Below are positions 51,356 through 61,165 of a stretch of 64,000 nucleotides of DNA, piece after piece (the first letter of the stretch is position 1; each line of letters opens with the position of its first letter). The notes beneath the pieces were generated by a model. It was not told where the DNA came from. It worked only from the letters and a program-made list of their open reading frames with translations, and did no database searches. A program made the position numbers and the translations under genes. The DNA comes from Tropicimonas sp033101155. GTDB lineage: Bacteria; Pseudomonadota; Alphaproteobacteria; Rhodobacterales; Rhodobacteraceae. The DNA lies in the NCBI RefSeq assembly GCF_033101155.1, contig NZ_JAWMPX010000007.1:143144-207143 (forward strand), given 5' to 3'.

Positions 51356-52960
51356 ATGAAACTGACCAGTCAGGTTGCGAGTGGCGCGGAGGAGTTTCGC
51401 GCCAACAGGGAGGCGCATCTGGCCGCCTTGGCGGAGATCCGCGCGGCGGCGGAACTGGCGGCCGAGGGGGGCGGCGCACGGGCACGGGCGCGGCATCTGG
51501 AGCGGGGCAAGATGTTGCCGCGCGACCGGGTGGCGAACCTGCTCGATCCGGGATCGCCCTTTCTGGAGGTTGGGGCCGTGGCGGCGCATGGGATGTACGA
51601 GGGTGCTGCGCCCTGTGCGGGCGTCGTTGCCGGGATCGGCCGGGTTGGCGGGCGCGACGTGATGGTTCTCTGCAATGATGCGACCGTGAAGGGCGGCACC
51701 TATTACCCGATGACGGTGAAGAAGCATTTGCGGGCGCAGGAAATCGCTGAGGAATGCCGCCTTCCTTGCGTCTATCTGGTCGACTCGGGCGGGGCGAACC
51801 TGCCGCAACAGGACGAGGTCTTTCCGGATCGGGACCACTTCGGGCGGATCTTCTACAATCAGGCGCGGATGAGCGCGAAGGGGATTGCACAAATCGCCGT
51901 TGTCATGGGCTCCTGCACGGCAGGCGGGGCTTACGTGCCGGCGATGTCGGATGTGACGATCATCGTGAAGGAGCAGGGGACGATCTTTCTTGCGGGCCCG
52001 CCACTGGTGAAGGCGGCGACGGGCGAGGTCGTGACCTCCGAGGAACTGGGCGGCGGCGACGTGCATACACGTCTTTCCGGCGTGGCCGATTACCTCGCCG
52101 AGGATGATGCCCATGCCCTGGCGCTGGCGCGGCAGGCGGTCGGCTCTCTGGGACCGGTGCCGGACGTGTCGGCCAACTGGGCCAGCCCGGAGGCGCCGGC
52201 CTATGACCCGGAGGAAATCCTCGGCGTGGTGCCATCCTCGCTTTCGACGCCCTATGACATTCGCGAGGTGATCGCGCGGATTGTGGACGGCTCCCGGCTC
52301 GACGAGTTCAAGGCCCGGTTCGGCGAGACGCTGGTGACGGGCTTTGCACATGTTCATGGCTGTCCGGTCGGGATCATCGCCAATAACGGCGTGCTCTTTT
52401 CGGAGGCCGCGCAGAAAGGCGCGCATTTCATCGAGCTCTGCTCGCAGCGGCGTATCCCGCTGGTCTTCCTGCAGAATATCACCGGCTTTATGGTGGGGAA
52501 GAAATACGAGAATGAGGGGATTGCGCGGCATGGCGCCAAGATGGTGACGGCGGTGGCGACGACCTCCGTGCCGAAGATCACCATGCTGGTGGGCGGCTCC
52601 TTCGGGGCCGGCAATTACGGCATGGCCGGGCGCGCCTATCAGCCGCGCTTCCTCTGGACCTGGCCGAACAGCCGGATCTCGGTCATGGGCGGCGCGCAGG
52701 CGGCAGGGGTGCTGGCACAGGTAAAACGGGCCGGGATCGAGAAGGCGGGCGGGGAATGGTCCGCCGAGGAAGAGGCGGCCTTCCGGCACCCGACACAGGA
52801 GATGTTCGAGCGGCAGGCGCATCCGCTCTACGCCTCGGCACGGCTCTGGGATGACGGGGTGATCGACCCGCGCAAGTCGCGCGACGTGTTGGGGTTGAGC
52901 CTGCGGGCGGCGTTGAACGCGCCGGTGGAGGAGACGCGCTTCGGCGTGTTCCGGATGTGA
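51356..52960 (+). CDS. liuB: 3-methylcrotonyl-CoA carboxylase, carboxyltransferase (beta) subunit
   Basis: 534 aa. It transfers the carboxyl group from carboxybiotin to 3-methylcrotonyl-CoA. Crotonase-fold carboxyltransferase motifs are NDATVKGGTYYPMTVKKHLRAQEIA, YLVDSGGANLPQQDEVFPDRDHFGRIFYNQA, VMGSCTAGGAYVPAMSD, and GGSFGAGNYGMAGRAYQPRFLWTWPNSRISVMGG. The sequence is of the methylcrotonyl rather than propionyl class by these segments and by its neighbours. The start at 51356 follows CGGGGAGACAGG. It is separated from liuD by 211 bases. Confidence 0.95.
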   Translation: MKLTSQVASGAEEFRANREAHLAALAEIRAAAELAAEGGGARARARHLERGKMLPRDRVANLLDPGSPFLEVGAVAAHGMYEGAAPCAGVVAGIGRVGGRDVMVLCNDATVKGGTYYPMTVKKHLRAQEIAEECRLPCVYLVDSGGANLPQQDEVFPDRDHFGRIFYNQARMSAKGIAQIAVVMGSCTAGGAYVPAMSDVTIIVKEQGTIFLAGPPLVKAATGEVVTSEELGGGDVHTRLSGVADYLAEDDAHALALARQAVGSLGPVPDVSANWASPEAPAYDPEEILGVVPSSLSTPYDIREVIARIVDGSRLDEFKARFGETLVTGFAHVHGCPVGIIANNGVLFSEAAQKGAHFIELCSQRRIPLVFLQNITGFMVGKKYENEGIARHGAKMVTAVATTSVPKITMLVGGSFGAGNYGMAGRAYQPRFLWTWPNSRISVMGGAQAAGVLAQVKRAGIEKAGGEWSAEEEAAFRHPTQEMFERQAHPLYASARLWDDGVIDPRKSRDVLGLSLRAALNAPVEETRFGVFRM

Positions 52961-53171
52961 GGCAGGTTTTGACAGGAGCGCAGGGGCCGCGTGCGGTGGA
53001 GGTCCTGGCGGCGAAACCGCAAGCGGGAGCCGGGCCGGCGCTGGTGCGGCGGGCCCACGCCCGTGAACCGGTGTGCATCAGCGCGTCGCTCGCGGGGTCA
53101 ACAGACAAAAAGGGACGCCCGGCCGTTGACCGTGTGCCTTCCGAAACGCTTTTCGGCTTGAGGGGGACGAA

Positions 53172-55124
53172 ATGATCCGAAAACTCTTGATTGCCAATCG
53201 CGGCGAGATTGCCTGTCGCATCATTCGGACGGCGCGAGGGATGGGGATCTCGACGGTTGCCGTCTATTCAGACGCTGATGCCGGCGCGCTCCATGTCGAG
53301 ATGGCCGATGAGGCGGTGCATCTGGGCGGCTCTGCGCCGGCAGAGAGCTACCTGGACGGGGCGAAGATCGTCGCGGCGGCGCAGGCGAGCGGCGCGGAGG
53401 CCGTGCATCCGGGCTATGGGTTCCTCTCCGAGAATCCGGAATTTGTCGAAGCGGTCGAGGCGGCGGGGCTGGTTTTCGTTGGCCCGTCCGCGCGGGCAAT
53501 CCGGCAGATGGGCCTGAAGGACGCGGCCAAGCGCTTGATGGCCGAGGCGGGCGTGCCTGTCGTGCCGGGCTATCATGGCGCGGATCAATCGCCGGAGCTG
53601 TTGGCAGCGGAGGCCGGGCGGATTGGGTATCCGGTGTTGATCAAGGCGGTTGCTGGCGGCGGCGGCAAGGGGATGCGGCGTGTCGAGTACGCGGAGGATT
53701 TCGGGGAGGCGCTGGCCTCGGCGCAGGCAGAGGCGCGGACGGCCTTTGGCAATTCAGATGTGCTGGTGGAGAAATACGTCTCCCGGCCGCGCCATATCGA
53801 GATCCAGGTCTTTGGCGACGCGCATGGCGGGGCCGTGCATCTTCATGAGCGGGATTGTTCGCTGCAGCGCAGGCACCAGAAGGTGATCGAGGAAGCCCCG
53901 GCACCGGGGATGACGGCGGAGATGCGGGCGGCGATGGGGGCGGCGGCGGTCCGCGCGGCGCAGGCGATCGGCTATGTCGGGGCCGGGACGGTGGAGTTCA
54001 TCGTCGATGGGTCCGATGGGCTCCGGTCGGACGGGTTCTGGTTCATGGAGATGAACACGCGGTTGCAGGTCGAGCACCCGGTGACAGAGGCGGTGACAGG
54101 GCAGGATCTGGTCGAATGGCAGCTGCGCGTGGCGTCGGGCGAGCCTGTGCCGCTGACGCAGGCGGAGATCCCGCTCAACGGCCATGCCTTTGAAGCCCGG
54201 CTCTATGCCGAGGATGTCCCGGCCGGGTTCCTGCCGGCGACGGGGCGGTTGGGGCATCTGCTCTTTTCGGATCTGGCGCGAAATGACAGCGGCGTGCGAG
54301 AGGGCGACGAGATCAGCCCCTGGTATGACCCGATGATCGCCAAGGTGGTCACCCATGGCCCGAGCCGGGCCGTTGCCCTTGCGCGGCTGAGCCGGGCGCT
54401 GGAGCAGACCGAAGTCGGCGGGACGGTGACCAATATCGCCTTTCTCGAAGCCCTGTCGCGGCATGGGGAGTTTGCTGCGGGACGGGTCGATACCGGGTTG
54501 ATCGATCGCGACCTGTCCATGTTGGTCACGGAGGCGGCGCCGGGGGCGGCCGTGGTCATTCGGGCGGCCCTGGCGGCGAGCGGGTTGGATGATGCGGCCG
54601 AGGGGGTCGCTGGGTTCTCTCTCTGGGCGTCGCTCGAACGGGATGTCCTTTTGGAGCGGGGTGGGGAGCAATATGCGGTCCGGTTGGCGGTTCGGGGACC
54701 GGGGCGCGTTCGTGCGCAGGTTGAAGGTGAGGTGCTGGAATGTCGGCGCGGTGCGGGCGGCTGGCTGATCGGTGAGGCGCGGGAGCCGGGACCGGCGCGA
54801 CGGCTGGCCGGGGCTGTCGTTGTTTTTGCCGGCCAGCCCTGGGAGTTCGCGCTGCCCGATCCGCTGGCGCGGGGAGGCGACGCGGCGGGAACGGGCAATA
54901 TCGTCGAGGCGCCGATGCCGGGGTTGTTGCGGGAGGTTCTGGTCGAGGCCGGACAGGCTGTCGGCAAAGGGGATCGGCTGGCGGTTCTGGAAGCGATGAA
55001 GATGGAGCATGCGCTGATGGCGGAGCGGGAAGGGGTTGTCGAGGTGGTTCTGGTGGCGCCGGGCTCGCAGGTTGCGGCGCATGATCCCCTGATACGCCTT
55101 GTCGAGGAGGCGGCAGAGACGTGA
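53172..55124 (+). CDS. liuD: 3-methylcrotonyl-CoA carboxylase, biotin-containing (alpha) subunit
   Basis: 650 aa. Order of domains: N-terminal biotin carboxylase (LLIANRGEIACRIIRTARGMG, KAVAGGGGKGMRRVEY ATP-grasp glycine loop, EMNTRLQVEHPVTEAVTGQDLVEWQ), a variable middle part, then the biotinyl domain with EAMKMEHAL, where the Lys near residue 617 carries biotin. It carboxylates biotin with ATP and bicarbonate and works with liuB. Confidence 0.96.
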   Translation: MIRKLLIANRGEIACRIIRTARGMGISTVAVYSDADAGALHVEMADEAVHLGGSAPAESYLDGAKIVAAAQASGAEAVHPGYGFLSENPEFVEAVEAAGLVFVGPSARAIRQMGLKDAAKRLMAEAGVPVVPGYHGADQSPELLAAEAGRIGYPVLIKAVAGGGGKGMRRVEYAEDFGEALASAQAEARTAFGNSDVLVEKYVSRPRHIEIQVFGDAHGGAVHLHERDCSLQRRHQKVIEEAPAPGMTAEMRAAMGAAAVRAAQAIGYVGAGTVEFIVDGSDGLRSDGFWFMEMNTRLQVEHPVTEAVTGQDLVEWQLRVASGEPVPLTQAEIPLNGHAFEARLYAEDVPAGFLPATGRLGHLLFSDLARNDSGVREGDEISPWYDPMIAKVVTHGPSRAVALARLSRALEQTEVGGTVTNIAFLEALSRHGEFAAGRVDTGLIDRDLSMLVTEAAPGAAVVIRAALAASGLDDAAEGVAGFSLWASLERDVLLERGGEQYAVRLAVRGPGRVRAQVEGEVLECRRGAGGWLIGEAREPGPARRLAGAVVVFAGQPWEFALPDPLARGGDAAGTGNIVEAPMPGLLREVLVEAGQAVGKGDRLAVLEAMKMEHALMAEREGVVEVVLVAPGSQVAAHDPLIRLVEEAAET

Positions 55125-55610
55125 GCGGCTGGACTTGGCGGGCATGGACCCGCGCGGGCAGTTCGCAGGGCATTGGCAATCCCGAATGGAACGGGACATC
55201 CGGCGAGACAAGTTGCAATGATCAGCTCGGCGCCGGCAAGCGCAGTTGCCCATTGGTTCGGTGCTCGCCCTTGCTCGGGGGCCTCCCGCCGGTCTTCAGC
55301 CCGCGCCTGCGGCGCGCGTTTCAGACTGTTGGGCCGGGCGCGCTTCGCGCGCGGGCAGGGCAGGGTGGTTGCCGTTTTTTTAGCCTCCACGAGGCGCTCC
55401 ATGTGCCGATTGGAGGTGTGCAGAGGCGGAGGCGCCCGGCGCTGTCGGAGGTTTGTACGAAATGGAGAATTTCGGGTGAAACAGGTCGGAGACAGAGTAC
55501 AGGCCGGTCTCGGGATGAGGGGCCGCGTTGCGGATTTCGGGCGGTGAGGGCGTCGCGACGCTGGCAGTTGATTTGTGGGAGCATGGCCCAAGGATGAGCT
55601 GGGAGGGAAC
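55125..55610. other. Intergenic region with G+C-rich inverted repeats
   Basis: 486 bases between liuD and liuE. Several short hairpins, for example GCGCGCC around TGCGGCGCGC (55299-55318) and GCGCGCTTCGCGCGC (55337-55351), and a T7 run at 55375-55381. Open frames on both strands look non-coding. The gap suggests that liuE may have its own promoter or that something was lost here. Confidence 0.45.
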
Positions 55611-56471
55611 ATGACCGAACGGGTCGAGATCGTCGAGGTCGGGCCGCGCGACGGGCTGCAGAATGAAGCGCGGGTGATTCCGTTGGCGGAAAAACTTGCG
55701 CTGGTCGATTGCCTGAGCGGGGCAGGGTTTCGGCGCATCGAAGTCGCAAGTTTTGTCAGTCCGAAATGGGTGCCTCAAATGGCCGACTCGGCCGAGGTGC
55801 TGGCCGGGATCGTGCGCGCGGAAGGTGTGTCCTATGCCGCGCTGGTGCCGAATGCGATTGGGCTGGAGCGGGCGATAGCAGCCCGGGCCGACGAGGTTGC
55901 GGTCTTTGTCAGCGCTTCGGAAGGGTTCAGCCGCGCCAATCTGAACTGCTCGGTGGAGGAGAGTTTCGAACGGATCGTGCCGGTCCTGGAGGGGGCGGTC
56001 GCGGCGGGGTTACCGGTGCGGGGTTACCTGTCCTGTGTCGTGGATTGTCCCTTCGATGGTCCGGTGGCGCCAGGGCAGGTGGCGGCTGTGGCCGGGCGGC
56101 TGGCGCGGCTCGGGGTCCACGAGGTCTCGTTGGGCGACACGATCGGGCAGGCGTGGCCGGAGCAGGTCGACGCGATGTTGAGCGCACTGCTGGACGAGGT
56201 GCCGGCGGCGCGGCTCGCGGGGCATTTTCACGACACGTCGGGCCGGGCGCTGGCAAATGTCGAGGTTGCGCTGGAGCGTGGGCTGCGGGTTTTCGATGCT
56301 GCGGTCGGCGGGTTGGGGGGCTGCCCTTACGCGCCGGGGGCGGAAGGGAATGTCGCCACCGAAGCGGTGAATGACCTTTTGCGGGCGCTTGGCTACGAGA
56401 CCGGGCTGGACGCGATGATCGTAGCGGAGGCTGCCAGCATGGCACGGGCAATGCGGCGGTCGGACGGGTGA
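55611..56471 (+). CDS. liuE: Hydroxymethylglutaryl-CoA lyase
   Basis: 286 aa. It cleaves HMG-CoA to acetyl-CoA and acetoacetate, the last step of leucine breakdown. TIM-barrel lyase motifs are EIVEVGPRDGLQNEARVIP (N-terminal metal Asp), SLGDTIGQAWPEQV, HFHDTSGRALANVEVALE, and the signature GGLGGCPYAPGAEGNVATEAV with the catalytic cysteine. The start at 55611 follows GGGAGGGAAC. A 10-bp hairpin (56497-56506 / 56522-56531) separates it from liuC. Confidence 0.96.
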   Translation: MTERVEIVEVGPRDGLQNEARVIPLAEKLALVDCLSGAGFRRIEVASFVSPKWVPQMADSAEVLAGIVRAEGVSYAALVPNAIGLERAIAARADEVAVFVSASEGFSRANLNCSVEESFERIVPVLEGAVAAGLPVRGYLSCVVDCPFDGPVAPGQVAAVAGRLARLGVHEVSLGDTIGQAWPEQVDAMLSALLDEVPAARLAGHFHDTSGRALANVEVALERGLRVFDAAVGGLGGCPYAPGAEGNVATEAVNDLLRALGYETGLDAMIVAEAASMARAMRRSDG

Positions 56472-56591
56472 ACCGGGCGCTGCTTCGACCGTCGAAGAGG
56501 CGGCGGTTCCACGCTGATTGCCCGCCGTCTCGAGGTAAACTGAACTATTGAGCCGGCGTATACGAAAAGTTGGAATGAGCGGAGAAAACCG

Positions 56592-57392
56592 ATGTCGATG
56601 AACGCAGAAACGATTCGGGTCGAGCGGGACTCGCGCGGGGTCGCCACGCTCTGGCTGGCGCGGCCGGAGAAACATAACGCGATGTCGGCGCAGATGCTGG
56701 AGGCGTTGACCGAGGCCGCAAGAGAGCTCGGGGCGGATCCTGCGGTTCGGGTGGTCGTGTTGGCGGGCGAGGGGGCGTCCTTTTGCGCCGGGGGCGACCT
56801 GACCTGGATGCGGGCGCAGATGACGGCCGATGGCGCGACGCGGGCGCGGGAAGCGCGCAAGCTGGCGGAGATGTTGCAGGCGCTCAATACCTGTCCCAAG
56901 CCGGTGATCGGGCGGGTGCAGGGCAACGCATTTGGCGGCGGGGTCGGGCTGATCTCGGTCTGCGATGTCGCCATTGCTGTGAGCTCCGCGCGGTTCGGCC
57001 TGACGGAGACACGGCTCGGATTGATCCCGGCGACCATCGGGCCCTATGTCGCTGCGCGCATGGGAGAGGCCAAGGCGCGCCGGGTCTTCATGTCGGCTCG
57101 GCTCTTCGGGGCAGAGGAGGCGGTCAGGCTGGACCTGCTCGCGCGCGCGGTTCCGGCCGGGGAACTGGATGCTGCCGTCGAGGCCGAAGTGGCGCCCTAT
57201 CTTTCGGTTGCGCCCGGCGCGGTCGGCGCGGCCAAGGCGCTGCTGCGCCAGCTTGGACCGCGTATCGACGCCGACGTGATCGATGAGACCATCGCCGCGC
57301 TTGTGTCCTGTTGGGAGAGCGAGGAAGCCGTCGAGGGGATCGGGGCGTTTTTCGAGAAGCGGACGGCACGGTGGACACTTGAAGAAGAGTAA
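56592..57392 (+). CDS. liuC: Enoyl-CoA hydratase family protein, probable methylglutaconyl-CoA hydratase
   Basis: 266 aa crotonase-fold enzyme, expected to hydrate 3-methylglutaconyl-CoA to HMG-CoA. Motifs are EKHNAMSAQMLEALTEAARELGAD, the oxyanion loop VVLAGEGASFCAGGDLTWM, and RVQGNAFGGGVGLISVCDVAIAVSSARFGLTETRLGLIPATIGPYVAARMG. The assignment to this substrate comes from the liu context. Last gene of the cluster; no clear terminator, only GGGC-T7-GCCC near 57400-57415. Confidence 0.92.
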   Translation: MSMNAETIRVERDSRGVATLWLARPEKHNAMSAQMLEALTEAARELGADPAVRVVVLAGEGASFCAGGDLTWMRAQMTADGATRAREARKLAEMLQALNTCPKPVIGRVQGNAFGGGVGLISVCDVAIAVSSARFGLTETRLGLIPATIGPYVAARMGEAKARRVFMSARLFGAEEAVRLDLLARAVPAGELDAAVEAEVAPYLSVAPGAVGAAKALLRQLGPRIDADVIDETIAALVSCWESEEAVEGIGAFFEKRTARWTLEEE

Positions 57393-57889
57393 TGGCGGCG
57401 GGCTTTTTTTGCCCTTCACCGTTGCTTGGACATCTATTGTTCAGCGCAAGCGCAGCTTCAATCCAGGTGATCCGTTCTCCCTAAAGCAGTCGGCTGGCCG
57501 AGACGCCGGATTGGAGAAAGCGAACCTTCGGGCTGCTGGCGGCGACAGACGGGTCGGCGGACGGAGCGGTCATTGACCACTCTGCAGGGAGCGCCCGGAG
57601 ACTGCGCATTCCGGACGTCAATAGAGTGTTGATTTTCGCAGGAGCAGCATCATTTCAGACCGTCATGACCGGCCCTGTGCCGGCTTTCAGCGCCGTCGCC
57701 GTGAATGCCGGAGGTGAGACTATCGCCGCGAGCAATTTCGTGTGTTTCTTGTCTCGACACGCCTGGAAACATCAACTGTGTTGCAGGTGCAAAGGAGAAA
57801 GACGACCTTGGCGGATCTCCGCGTTTGCCTGATCGGCTCAGTCTCCCCAATATGCGCGCTATGAAAACCGGAATGGGAGAGTCGCGACC
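57393..57889. other. Intergenic region, no gene supported
   Basis: About 500 bases between liuC and the BCCT gene. Open frames lack ribosome-binding sites. A weak hairpin CCGGC/GCCGG is near 57670-57682. The promoter of the BCCT gene must be here, but I could not define it. Confidence 0.4.
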
Positions 57890-59383
57890 ATGAAAAATAA
57901 GTCGCCAAACGCCCTCCTGATCGTGTCCCTGTCGATCAGTGCAATCATTGCTCTTTGGGGCTTGCTGGACCCACAGGGTATGGGAGAACTGGCTGCAGCG
58001 GCGGTGGAAACACAATTCGACAGTCGCGGTTGGTTCATCATGCTGGAAGCCAGCGGGTTGCTTTTCGTTGCCATCTTCCTGGCTTTCTCGCGGTTCGGCA
58101 AAATTCGCCTCGGTCCTGATGACGCCGAGCCGGAATTCTCCACATCTGCCTGGATTGCCATGCTCTTCGCCGCCGGCATGGGCGTCGGCCTGCTGTTCTA
58201 TGGCGCCGCCGAGCCATTGACCCATTTCGAACAGTTGCGCCAATCCATGGAGGATCCCGAGGCTGCCGGCTACGCGCTCTTCGTGACATACCTGAACTGG
58301 GGATTTCATGCCTGGGCGATCTACGGGGTGGTCGGGCTCATCGTCGCCTATTTCGCTTTTCGACGCGGCCGCACGCTCCTGTTGAGCGCGCCGCTGATCG
58401 ACGCTTACGGGGACGTCCGTTGGACCCGGTTTCTCGCCTGGCTGTTCGATCTGCTGTCGATCGTCGCCATTGCAGTTGGGCTTGCCGGGTCGCTTGCGAT
58501 GGGGGTGTTCCAGGTCCAGACCGGGTTGGCCGGGCTGATCGGTGTCGAGAATCCCGGCAGCCTGACCATCCCGGTATTCGCTGCGATGTGTGTCGGCTTC
58601 GTCATCCCGCTCCGGCGCGATCTTGGTGAGGGCATGTCGAAGCTTTCCAACGCGGCCATGCTGATCGCGATCGGACTGATGGTCTACCTTCTGGTTCTCG
58701 GCCCCACCTCCTATCTCATGAACGGTATTGTTTCGGGTTTCGGCCGTTATGTCTTCTATGTGCTGCCCGCCGGCTTCTCGACGGCAGAGTTCTTCGACCG
58801 GGACATTGTCGATTGGTTCCAGGGTTGGACCCTCAACTACATGATCTGGTGGCTCGCCTGGTCGCCCTTTGTTGGCATCTTCATTGCCCGGATATCGCGC
58901 GGGCGCACGATCCGCGAGTTTCTCGTGGGCGTCATCGTCGCGCCGACCCTGTTCTCGATCCTCTGGTTCGGTGTCTTTGGCGGCATCGGGTTCTTCGACG
59001 CTCTGCGCCAGGAGGGGGCGCTCACGGTGGTGAACGACCAGAACCTTGATGCAACAACCTTTGCCCTGCTGGAGCGCTTCCCACTCGGCGGATTGACCCG
59101 AGCCGCCACGGTGCTCGCCGCCTTCCTTTTCGTGGTCACGAGCGTGGTCAGCGCAGGGTTCACGCTTGCCATGATCGGTACCGGAGGAGATGAAAACCCG
59201 ACGCCGCGCGTTCGAACGATCTGGGGCGCCATTCTTGGCGCGCTCGGCTTTGCCATGGTGCTGGTCGGAGACATTTCGCTGGTACGCTCAATCATTGCTC
59301 TTTCGGCGATGGCCTTCGTCTTCATCGTTCCGATCCTGGTTCTGTGCCTCTTGCGATCCTTGGGAAGGGAGGCAACCAAATGA
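57890..59383 (+). CDS. BCCT-family transporter
   Basis: 497 aa with about twelve hydrophobic helices. Betaine/carnitine/choline transporter family: AAGMGVGLLFYGAAEPLTHF near residue 100, GFHAWAIYGVVGL, and the conserved aromatic segment NYMIWWLAWSPFVGIFIARISRGRTIREF near residues 320-350. It takes up a quaternary-ammonium or related sulfonium compound, probably with Na+ or H+. No long cytoplasmic osmosensing C-tail is present. It is translationally coupled to a 28-aa microprotein and lies next to torC/torA. Confidence 0.93.
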   Translation: MKNKSPNALLIVSLSISAIIALWGLLDPQGMGELAAAAVETQFDSRGWFIMLEASGLLFVAIFLAFSRFGKIRLGPDDAEPEFSTSAWIAMLFAAGMGVGLLFYGAAEPLTHFEQLRQSMEDPEAAGYALFVTYLNWGFHAWAIYGVVGLIVAYFAFRRGRTLLLSAPLIDAYGDVRWTRFLAWLFDLLSIVAIAVGLAGSLAMGVFQVQTGLAGLIGVENPGSLTIPVFAAMCVGFVIPLRRDLGEGMSKLSNAAMLIAIGLMVYLLVLGPTSYLMNGIVSGFGRYVFYVLPAGFSTAEFFDRDIVDWFQGWTLNYMIWWLAWSPFVGIFIARISRGRTIREFLVGVIVAPTLFSILWFGVFGGIGFFDALRQEGALTVVNDQNLDATTFALLERFPLGGLTRAATVLAAFLFVVTSVVSAGFTLAMIGTGGDENPTPRVRTIWGAILGALGFAMVLVGDISLVRSIIALSAMAFVFIVPILVLCLLRSLGREATK

Positions 59384-59466
59384 GCGCCCTGGTTGTCGAC
59401 TCGATCCTGAACATGACCGTTTTCGTCTATATCGGTTTCCTCGTATGGCTCGCCGCCCGGCCGTGA
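59380..59466 (+). CDS. 28-aa membrane microprotein coupled to the BCCT transporter
   Basis: ORF MSALVVDSILNMTVFVYIGF continues LVWLAARP and stops. It starts in an ATGA overlap with the transporter stop and has a strong AAGGGAGG ribosome-binding site inside the transporter's last codons. One hydrophobic helix (residues 9-25) with a single Arg near the C-terminus predicts a single-pass inner-membrane peptide. The arrangement is like small subunits coupled to secondary transporters (for example MetS of the MetPS system), so it may stabilise the BCCT protein. That role is inference. Confidence 0.65.
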   Translation: MSALVVDSILNMTVFVYIGFLVWLAARP

Positions 59467-59984
59467 CTCAGGCTTCGCGATGTCCGACGGTATGCGTGGC
59501 TCTCCGATTTCTTGCCCGGATTTTTGACCCGACCGGTTCCAAGCACCAGTTGCTCGGCAGCGCCCGTTTCGTCTGAACAGCGTCTTTCTCTGCGGCGGGA
59601 CATTCGCCCGGTTTACAGTACGTTCGGCATTGCTGCCGCTGGTATGGCCCGCAGACAGCCCACAGGTTTGAATTCCGCGATCCGAACGAACGGGTGGATC
59701 GCCGCCTTCGAGGGCGCTTTCTGGAAGTGCGGAGAAAAATCGATCACCAAGCAGGTTGTGACGTCAGGCGCAGACAACGAACCATTTCCGCAAGAGCCGA
59801 TTCCGTTTCTCGCAAATCGGAGCGTAGGTTCACCCTCTGATCCTACAATAGGGTTGGCACAGAGAGTTCCCGGACCGTTTGGAGGACACGCGTTGCGACG
59901 AAAGCTTTCGCCATTCCTGGGAAGAGACGAGTGTGATTGCCATTTTCGTTGGCTTTGGTCGCATCCGCGACGGATTTGCGGGGG
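59467..59984. other. Intergenic region, no gene supported
   Basis: 518 bases between the microprotein and the torC stop (convergent). One open frame (59512-60024) runs into the antisense of torC and has no family features. No clear terminator hairpin was found for either transcript. Confidence 0.4.
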
Positions 59985-61139
59985 TCAATGCCCCCCCATA
60001 TCCGATCCGTGCAGCTGGAGATAGGTCAGCACAAGGCGCCCTTCCTCCTTCAGCAGATTGCTCGAATCCACCATCCCCTTGAACTGCCCGGACCATTGGT
60101 TGGCGTCGAACTCGTCCAGATGCGGGGCCGCGTGGCAGAGCGCGCAATTGGCGATGTAGAGCGCATTGGCATAGCTCCACAGGCCATCCGTTTCGGCGGT
60201 CAGGCCCGCCATGGGCAGCCATCCTTCGAGGACGATCGGCGTCCAGATCTGCCCGGTCTCGGTGACGGTGACAGGATCCCCTGCAACGCGCGCGGCGGCC
60301 TGCGCGTCATCCTTGAGCGAGGCGAGCAGGATGCGTTTGCCGGCCTCGGCATACATCACGCGGGCCACGTCATCCTGCCGCCAGCCGTTGAGGCGAATAT
60401 TGGCCATCTCGCCATCCGTCCCGATCAGTTCGAACGGCGCGCCGGCGAGTACCTTTCCCGCAGCTGTCTGACCCGCCGCGTCCAGGAAATACGCCTGCGT
60501 TTCCAGCGGATGAACCATGTCCGTCCCGTCCGGGATCTGACCTATCGTCTTCTCGAATTCGGCATAGGCCGCCTCGGCGAGCGACCCCATATCGGGCATC
60601 TGGTGCACCAGCCCCTTGTGGCAGGATATGCAGGTATCGCCCTCGTCCATTGCCTTGGGGTGCTGCTTCTGCGCGTCCTTCGCTTGCGCAGGCACAAGCA
60701 TGTCATCGAATGCGTGGCAGTTGCGGCAGGTCTGCGAGTCGGTCTTCTCCATCTCGTGCCAGACCCGTTGCGCAAGCTCCAGACGCTTGTCCTCGAACTT
60801 TTTCGGAGTATCGATCGTGCCGCGCAGTTCAGCCCAGAGGTCCCGCGTGGCCTTGACCTTGGCGATCACATATTCGTCCCACGGCTCCGGCACATGGCAG
60901 TCCGTGCAGATCGCCTTCACACCGGAGGCGTTCTGGTAATGGCTGGAGGTCTTGTACTCCTCGTAGGCCGGCGCCATCGAATGGCAGGACACGCAGAACT
61001 CGATATTGTCGGTGACATGCATCGCCGTGTGAAAGCCCCCCCAAAACAGGACGCCAGCACCGAAGAAGATCAACGCGATCAGGCTCCAGGCCATTGAGGC
61101 TGGCCGGGTCAGCCATGCCCGAAAACCTGAATTTGACAT
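59985..61139 (-). CDS. torC: Pentahaem membrane cytochrome c, TorC/DorC type
   Basis: 384 aa. One N-terminal membrane helix (MAWSLIALIFFGAGVLFWGGF) anchors the NapC/NirT-like tetrahaem domain with CVSCH, CTDCH, CRNCH and CISCH. A C-terminal domain carries the fifth haem, CALCH, near residue 337. This four-plus-one layout is specific to TorC/DorC, which take electrons from the quinol pool to the periplasmic TMAO/DMSO reductase. It is divergent from torA with 236 bases between starts, rather than in the usual torCA order. Confidence 0.95.
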   Translation of the reverse strand: MSNSGFRAWLTRPASMAWSLIALIFFGAGVLFWGGFHTAMHVTDNIEFCVSCHSMAPAYEEYKTSSHYQNASGVKAICTDCHVPEPWDEYVIAKVKATRDLWAELRGTIDTPKKFEDKRLELAQRVWHEMEKTDSQTCRNCHAFDDMLVPAQAKDAQKQHPKAMDEGDTCISCHKGLVHQMPDMGSLAEAAYAEFEKTIGQIPDGTDMVHPLETQAYFLDAAGQTAAGKVLAGAPFELIGTDGEMANIRLNGWRQDDVARVMYAEAGKRILLASLKDDAQAAARVAGDPVTVTETGQIWTPIVLEGWLPMAGLTAETDGLWSYANALYIANCALCHAAPHLDEFDANQWSGQFKGMVDSSNLLKEEGRLVLTYLQLHGSDMGGH

Positions 61140-61165
61140 ACCGATCTCTCCTTTGGGAGGGACGC

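Noticed and set aside
52961..53171. Open frame in the liuB-liuD gap as a possible small gene
   Set aside because: The frame begins at the liuB stop without a ribosome-binding site, and its translation is unlike any protein.
55121..55597. 158-codon open frame between liuD and liuE
   Set aside because: It overlaps the liuD stop and shows no domain, and its sequence follows G+C-rich inverted repeats rather than a coding pattern.
59512..60024. 170-codon plus-strand open frame between the BCCT locus and torC
   Set aside because: No family resemblance, no ribosome-binding site, and it enters the antisense of torC.
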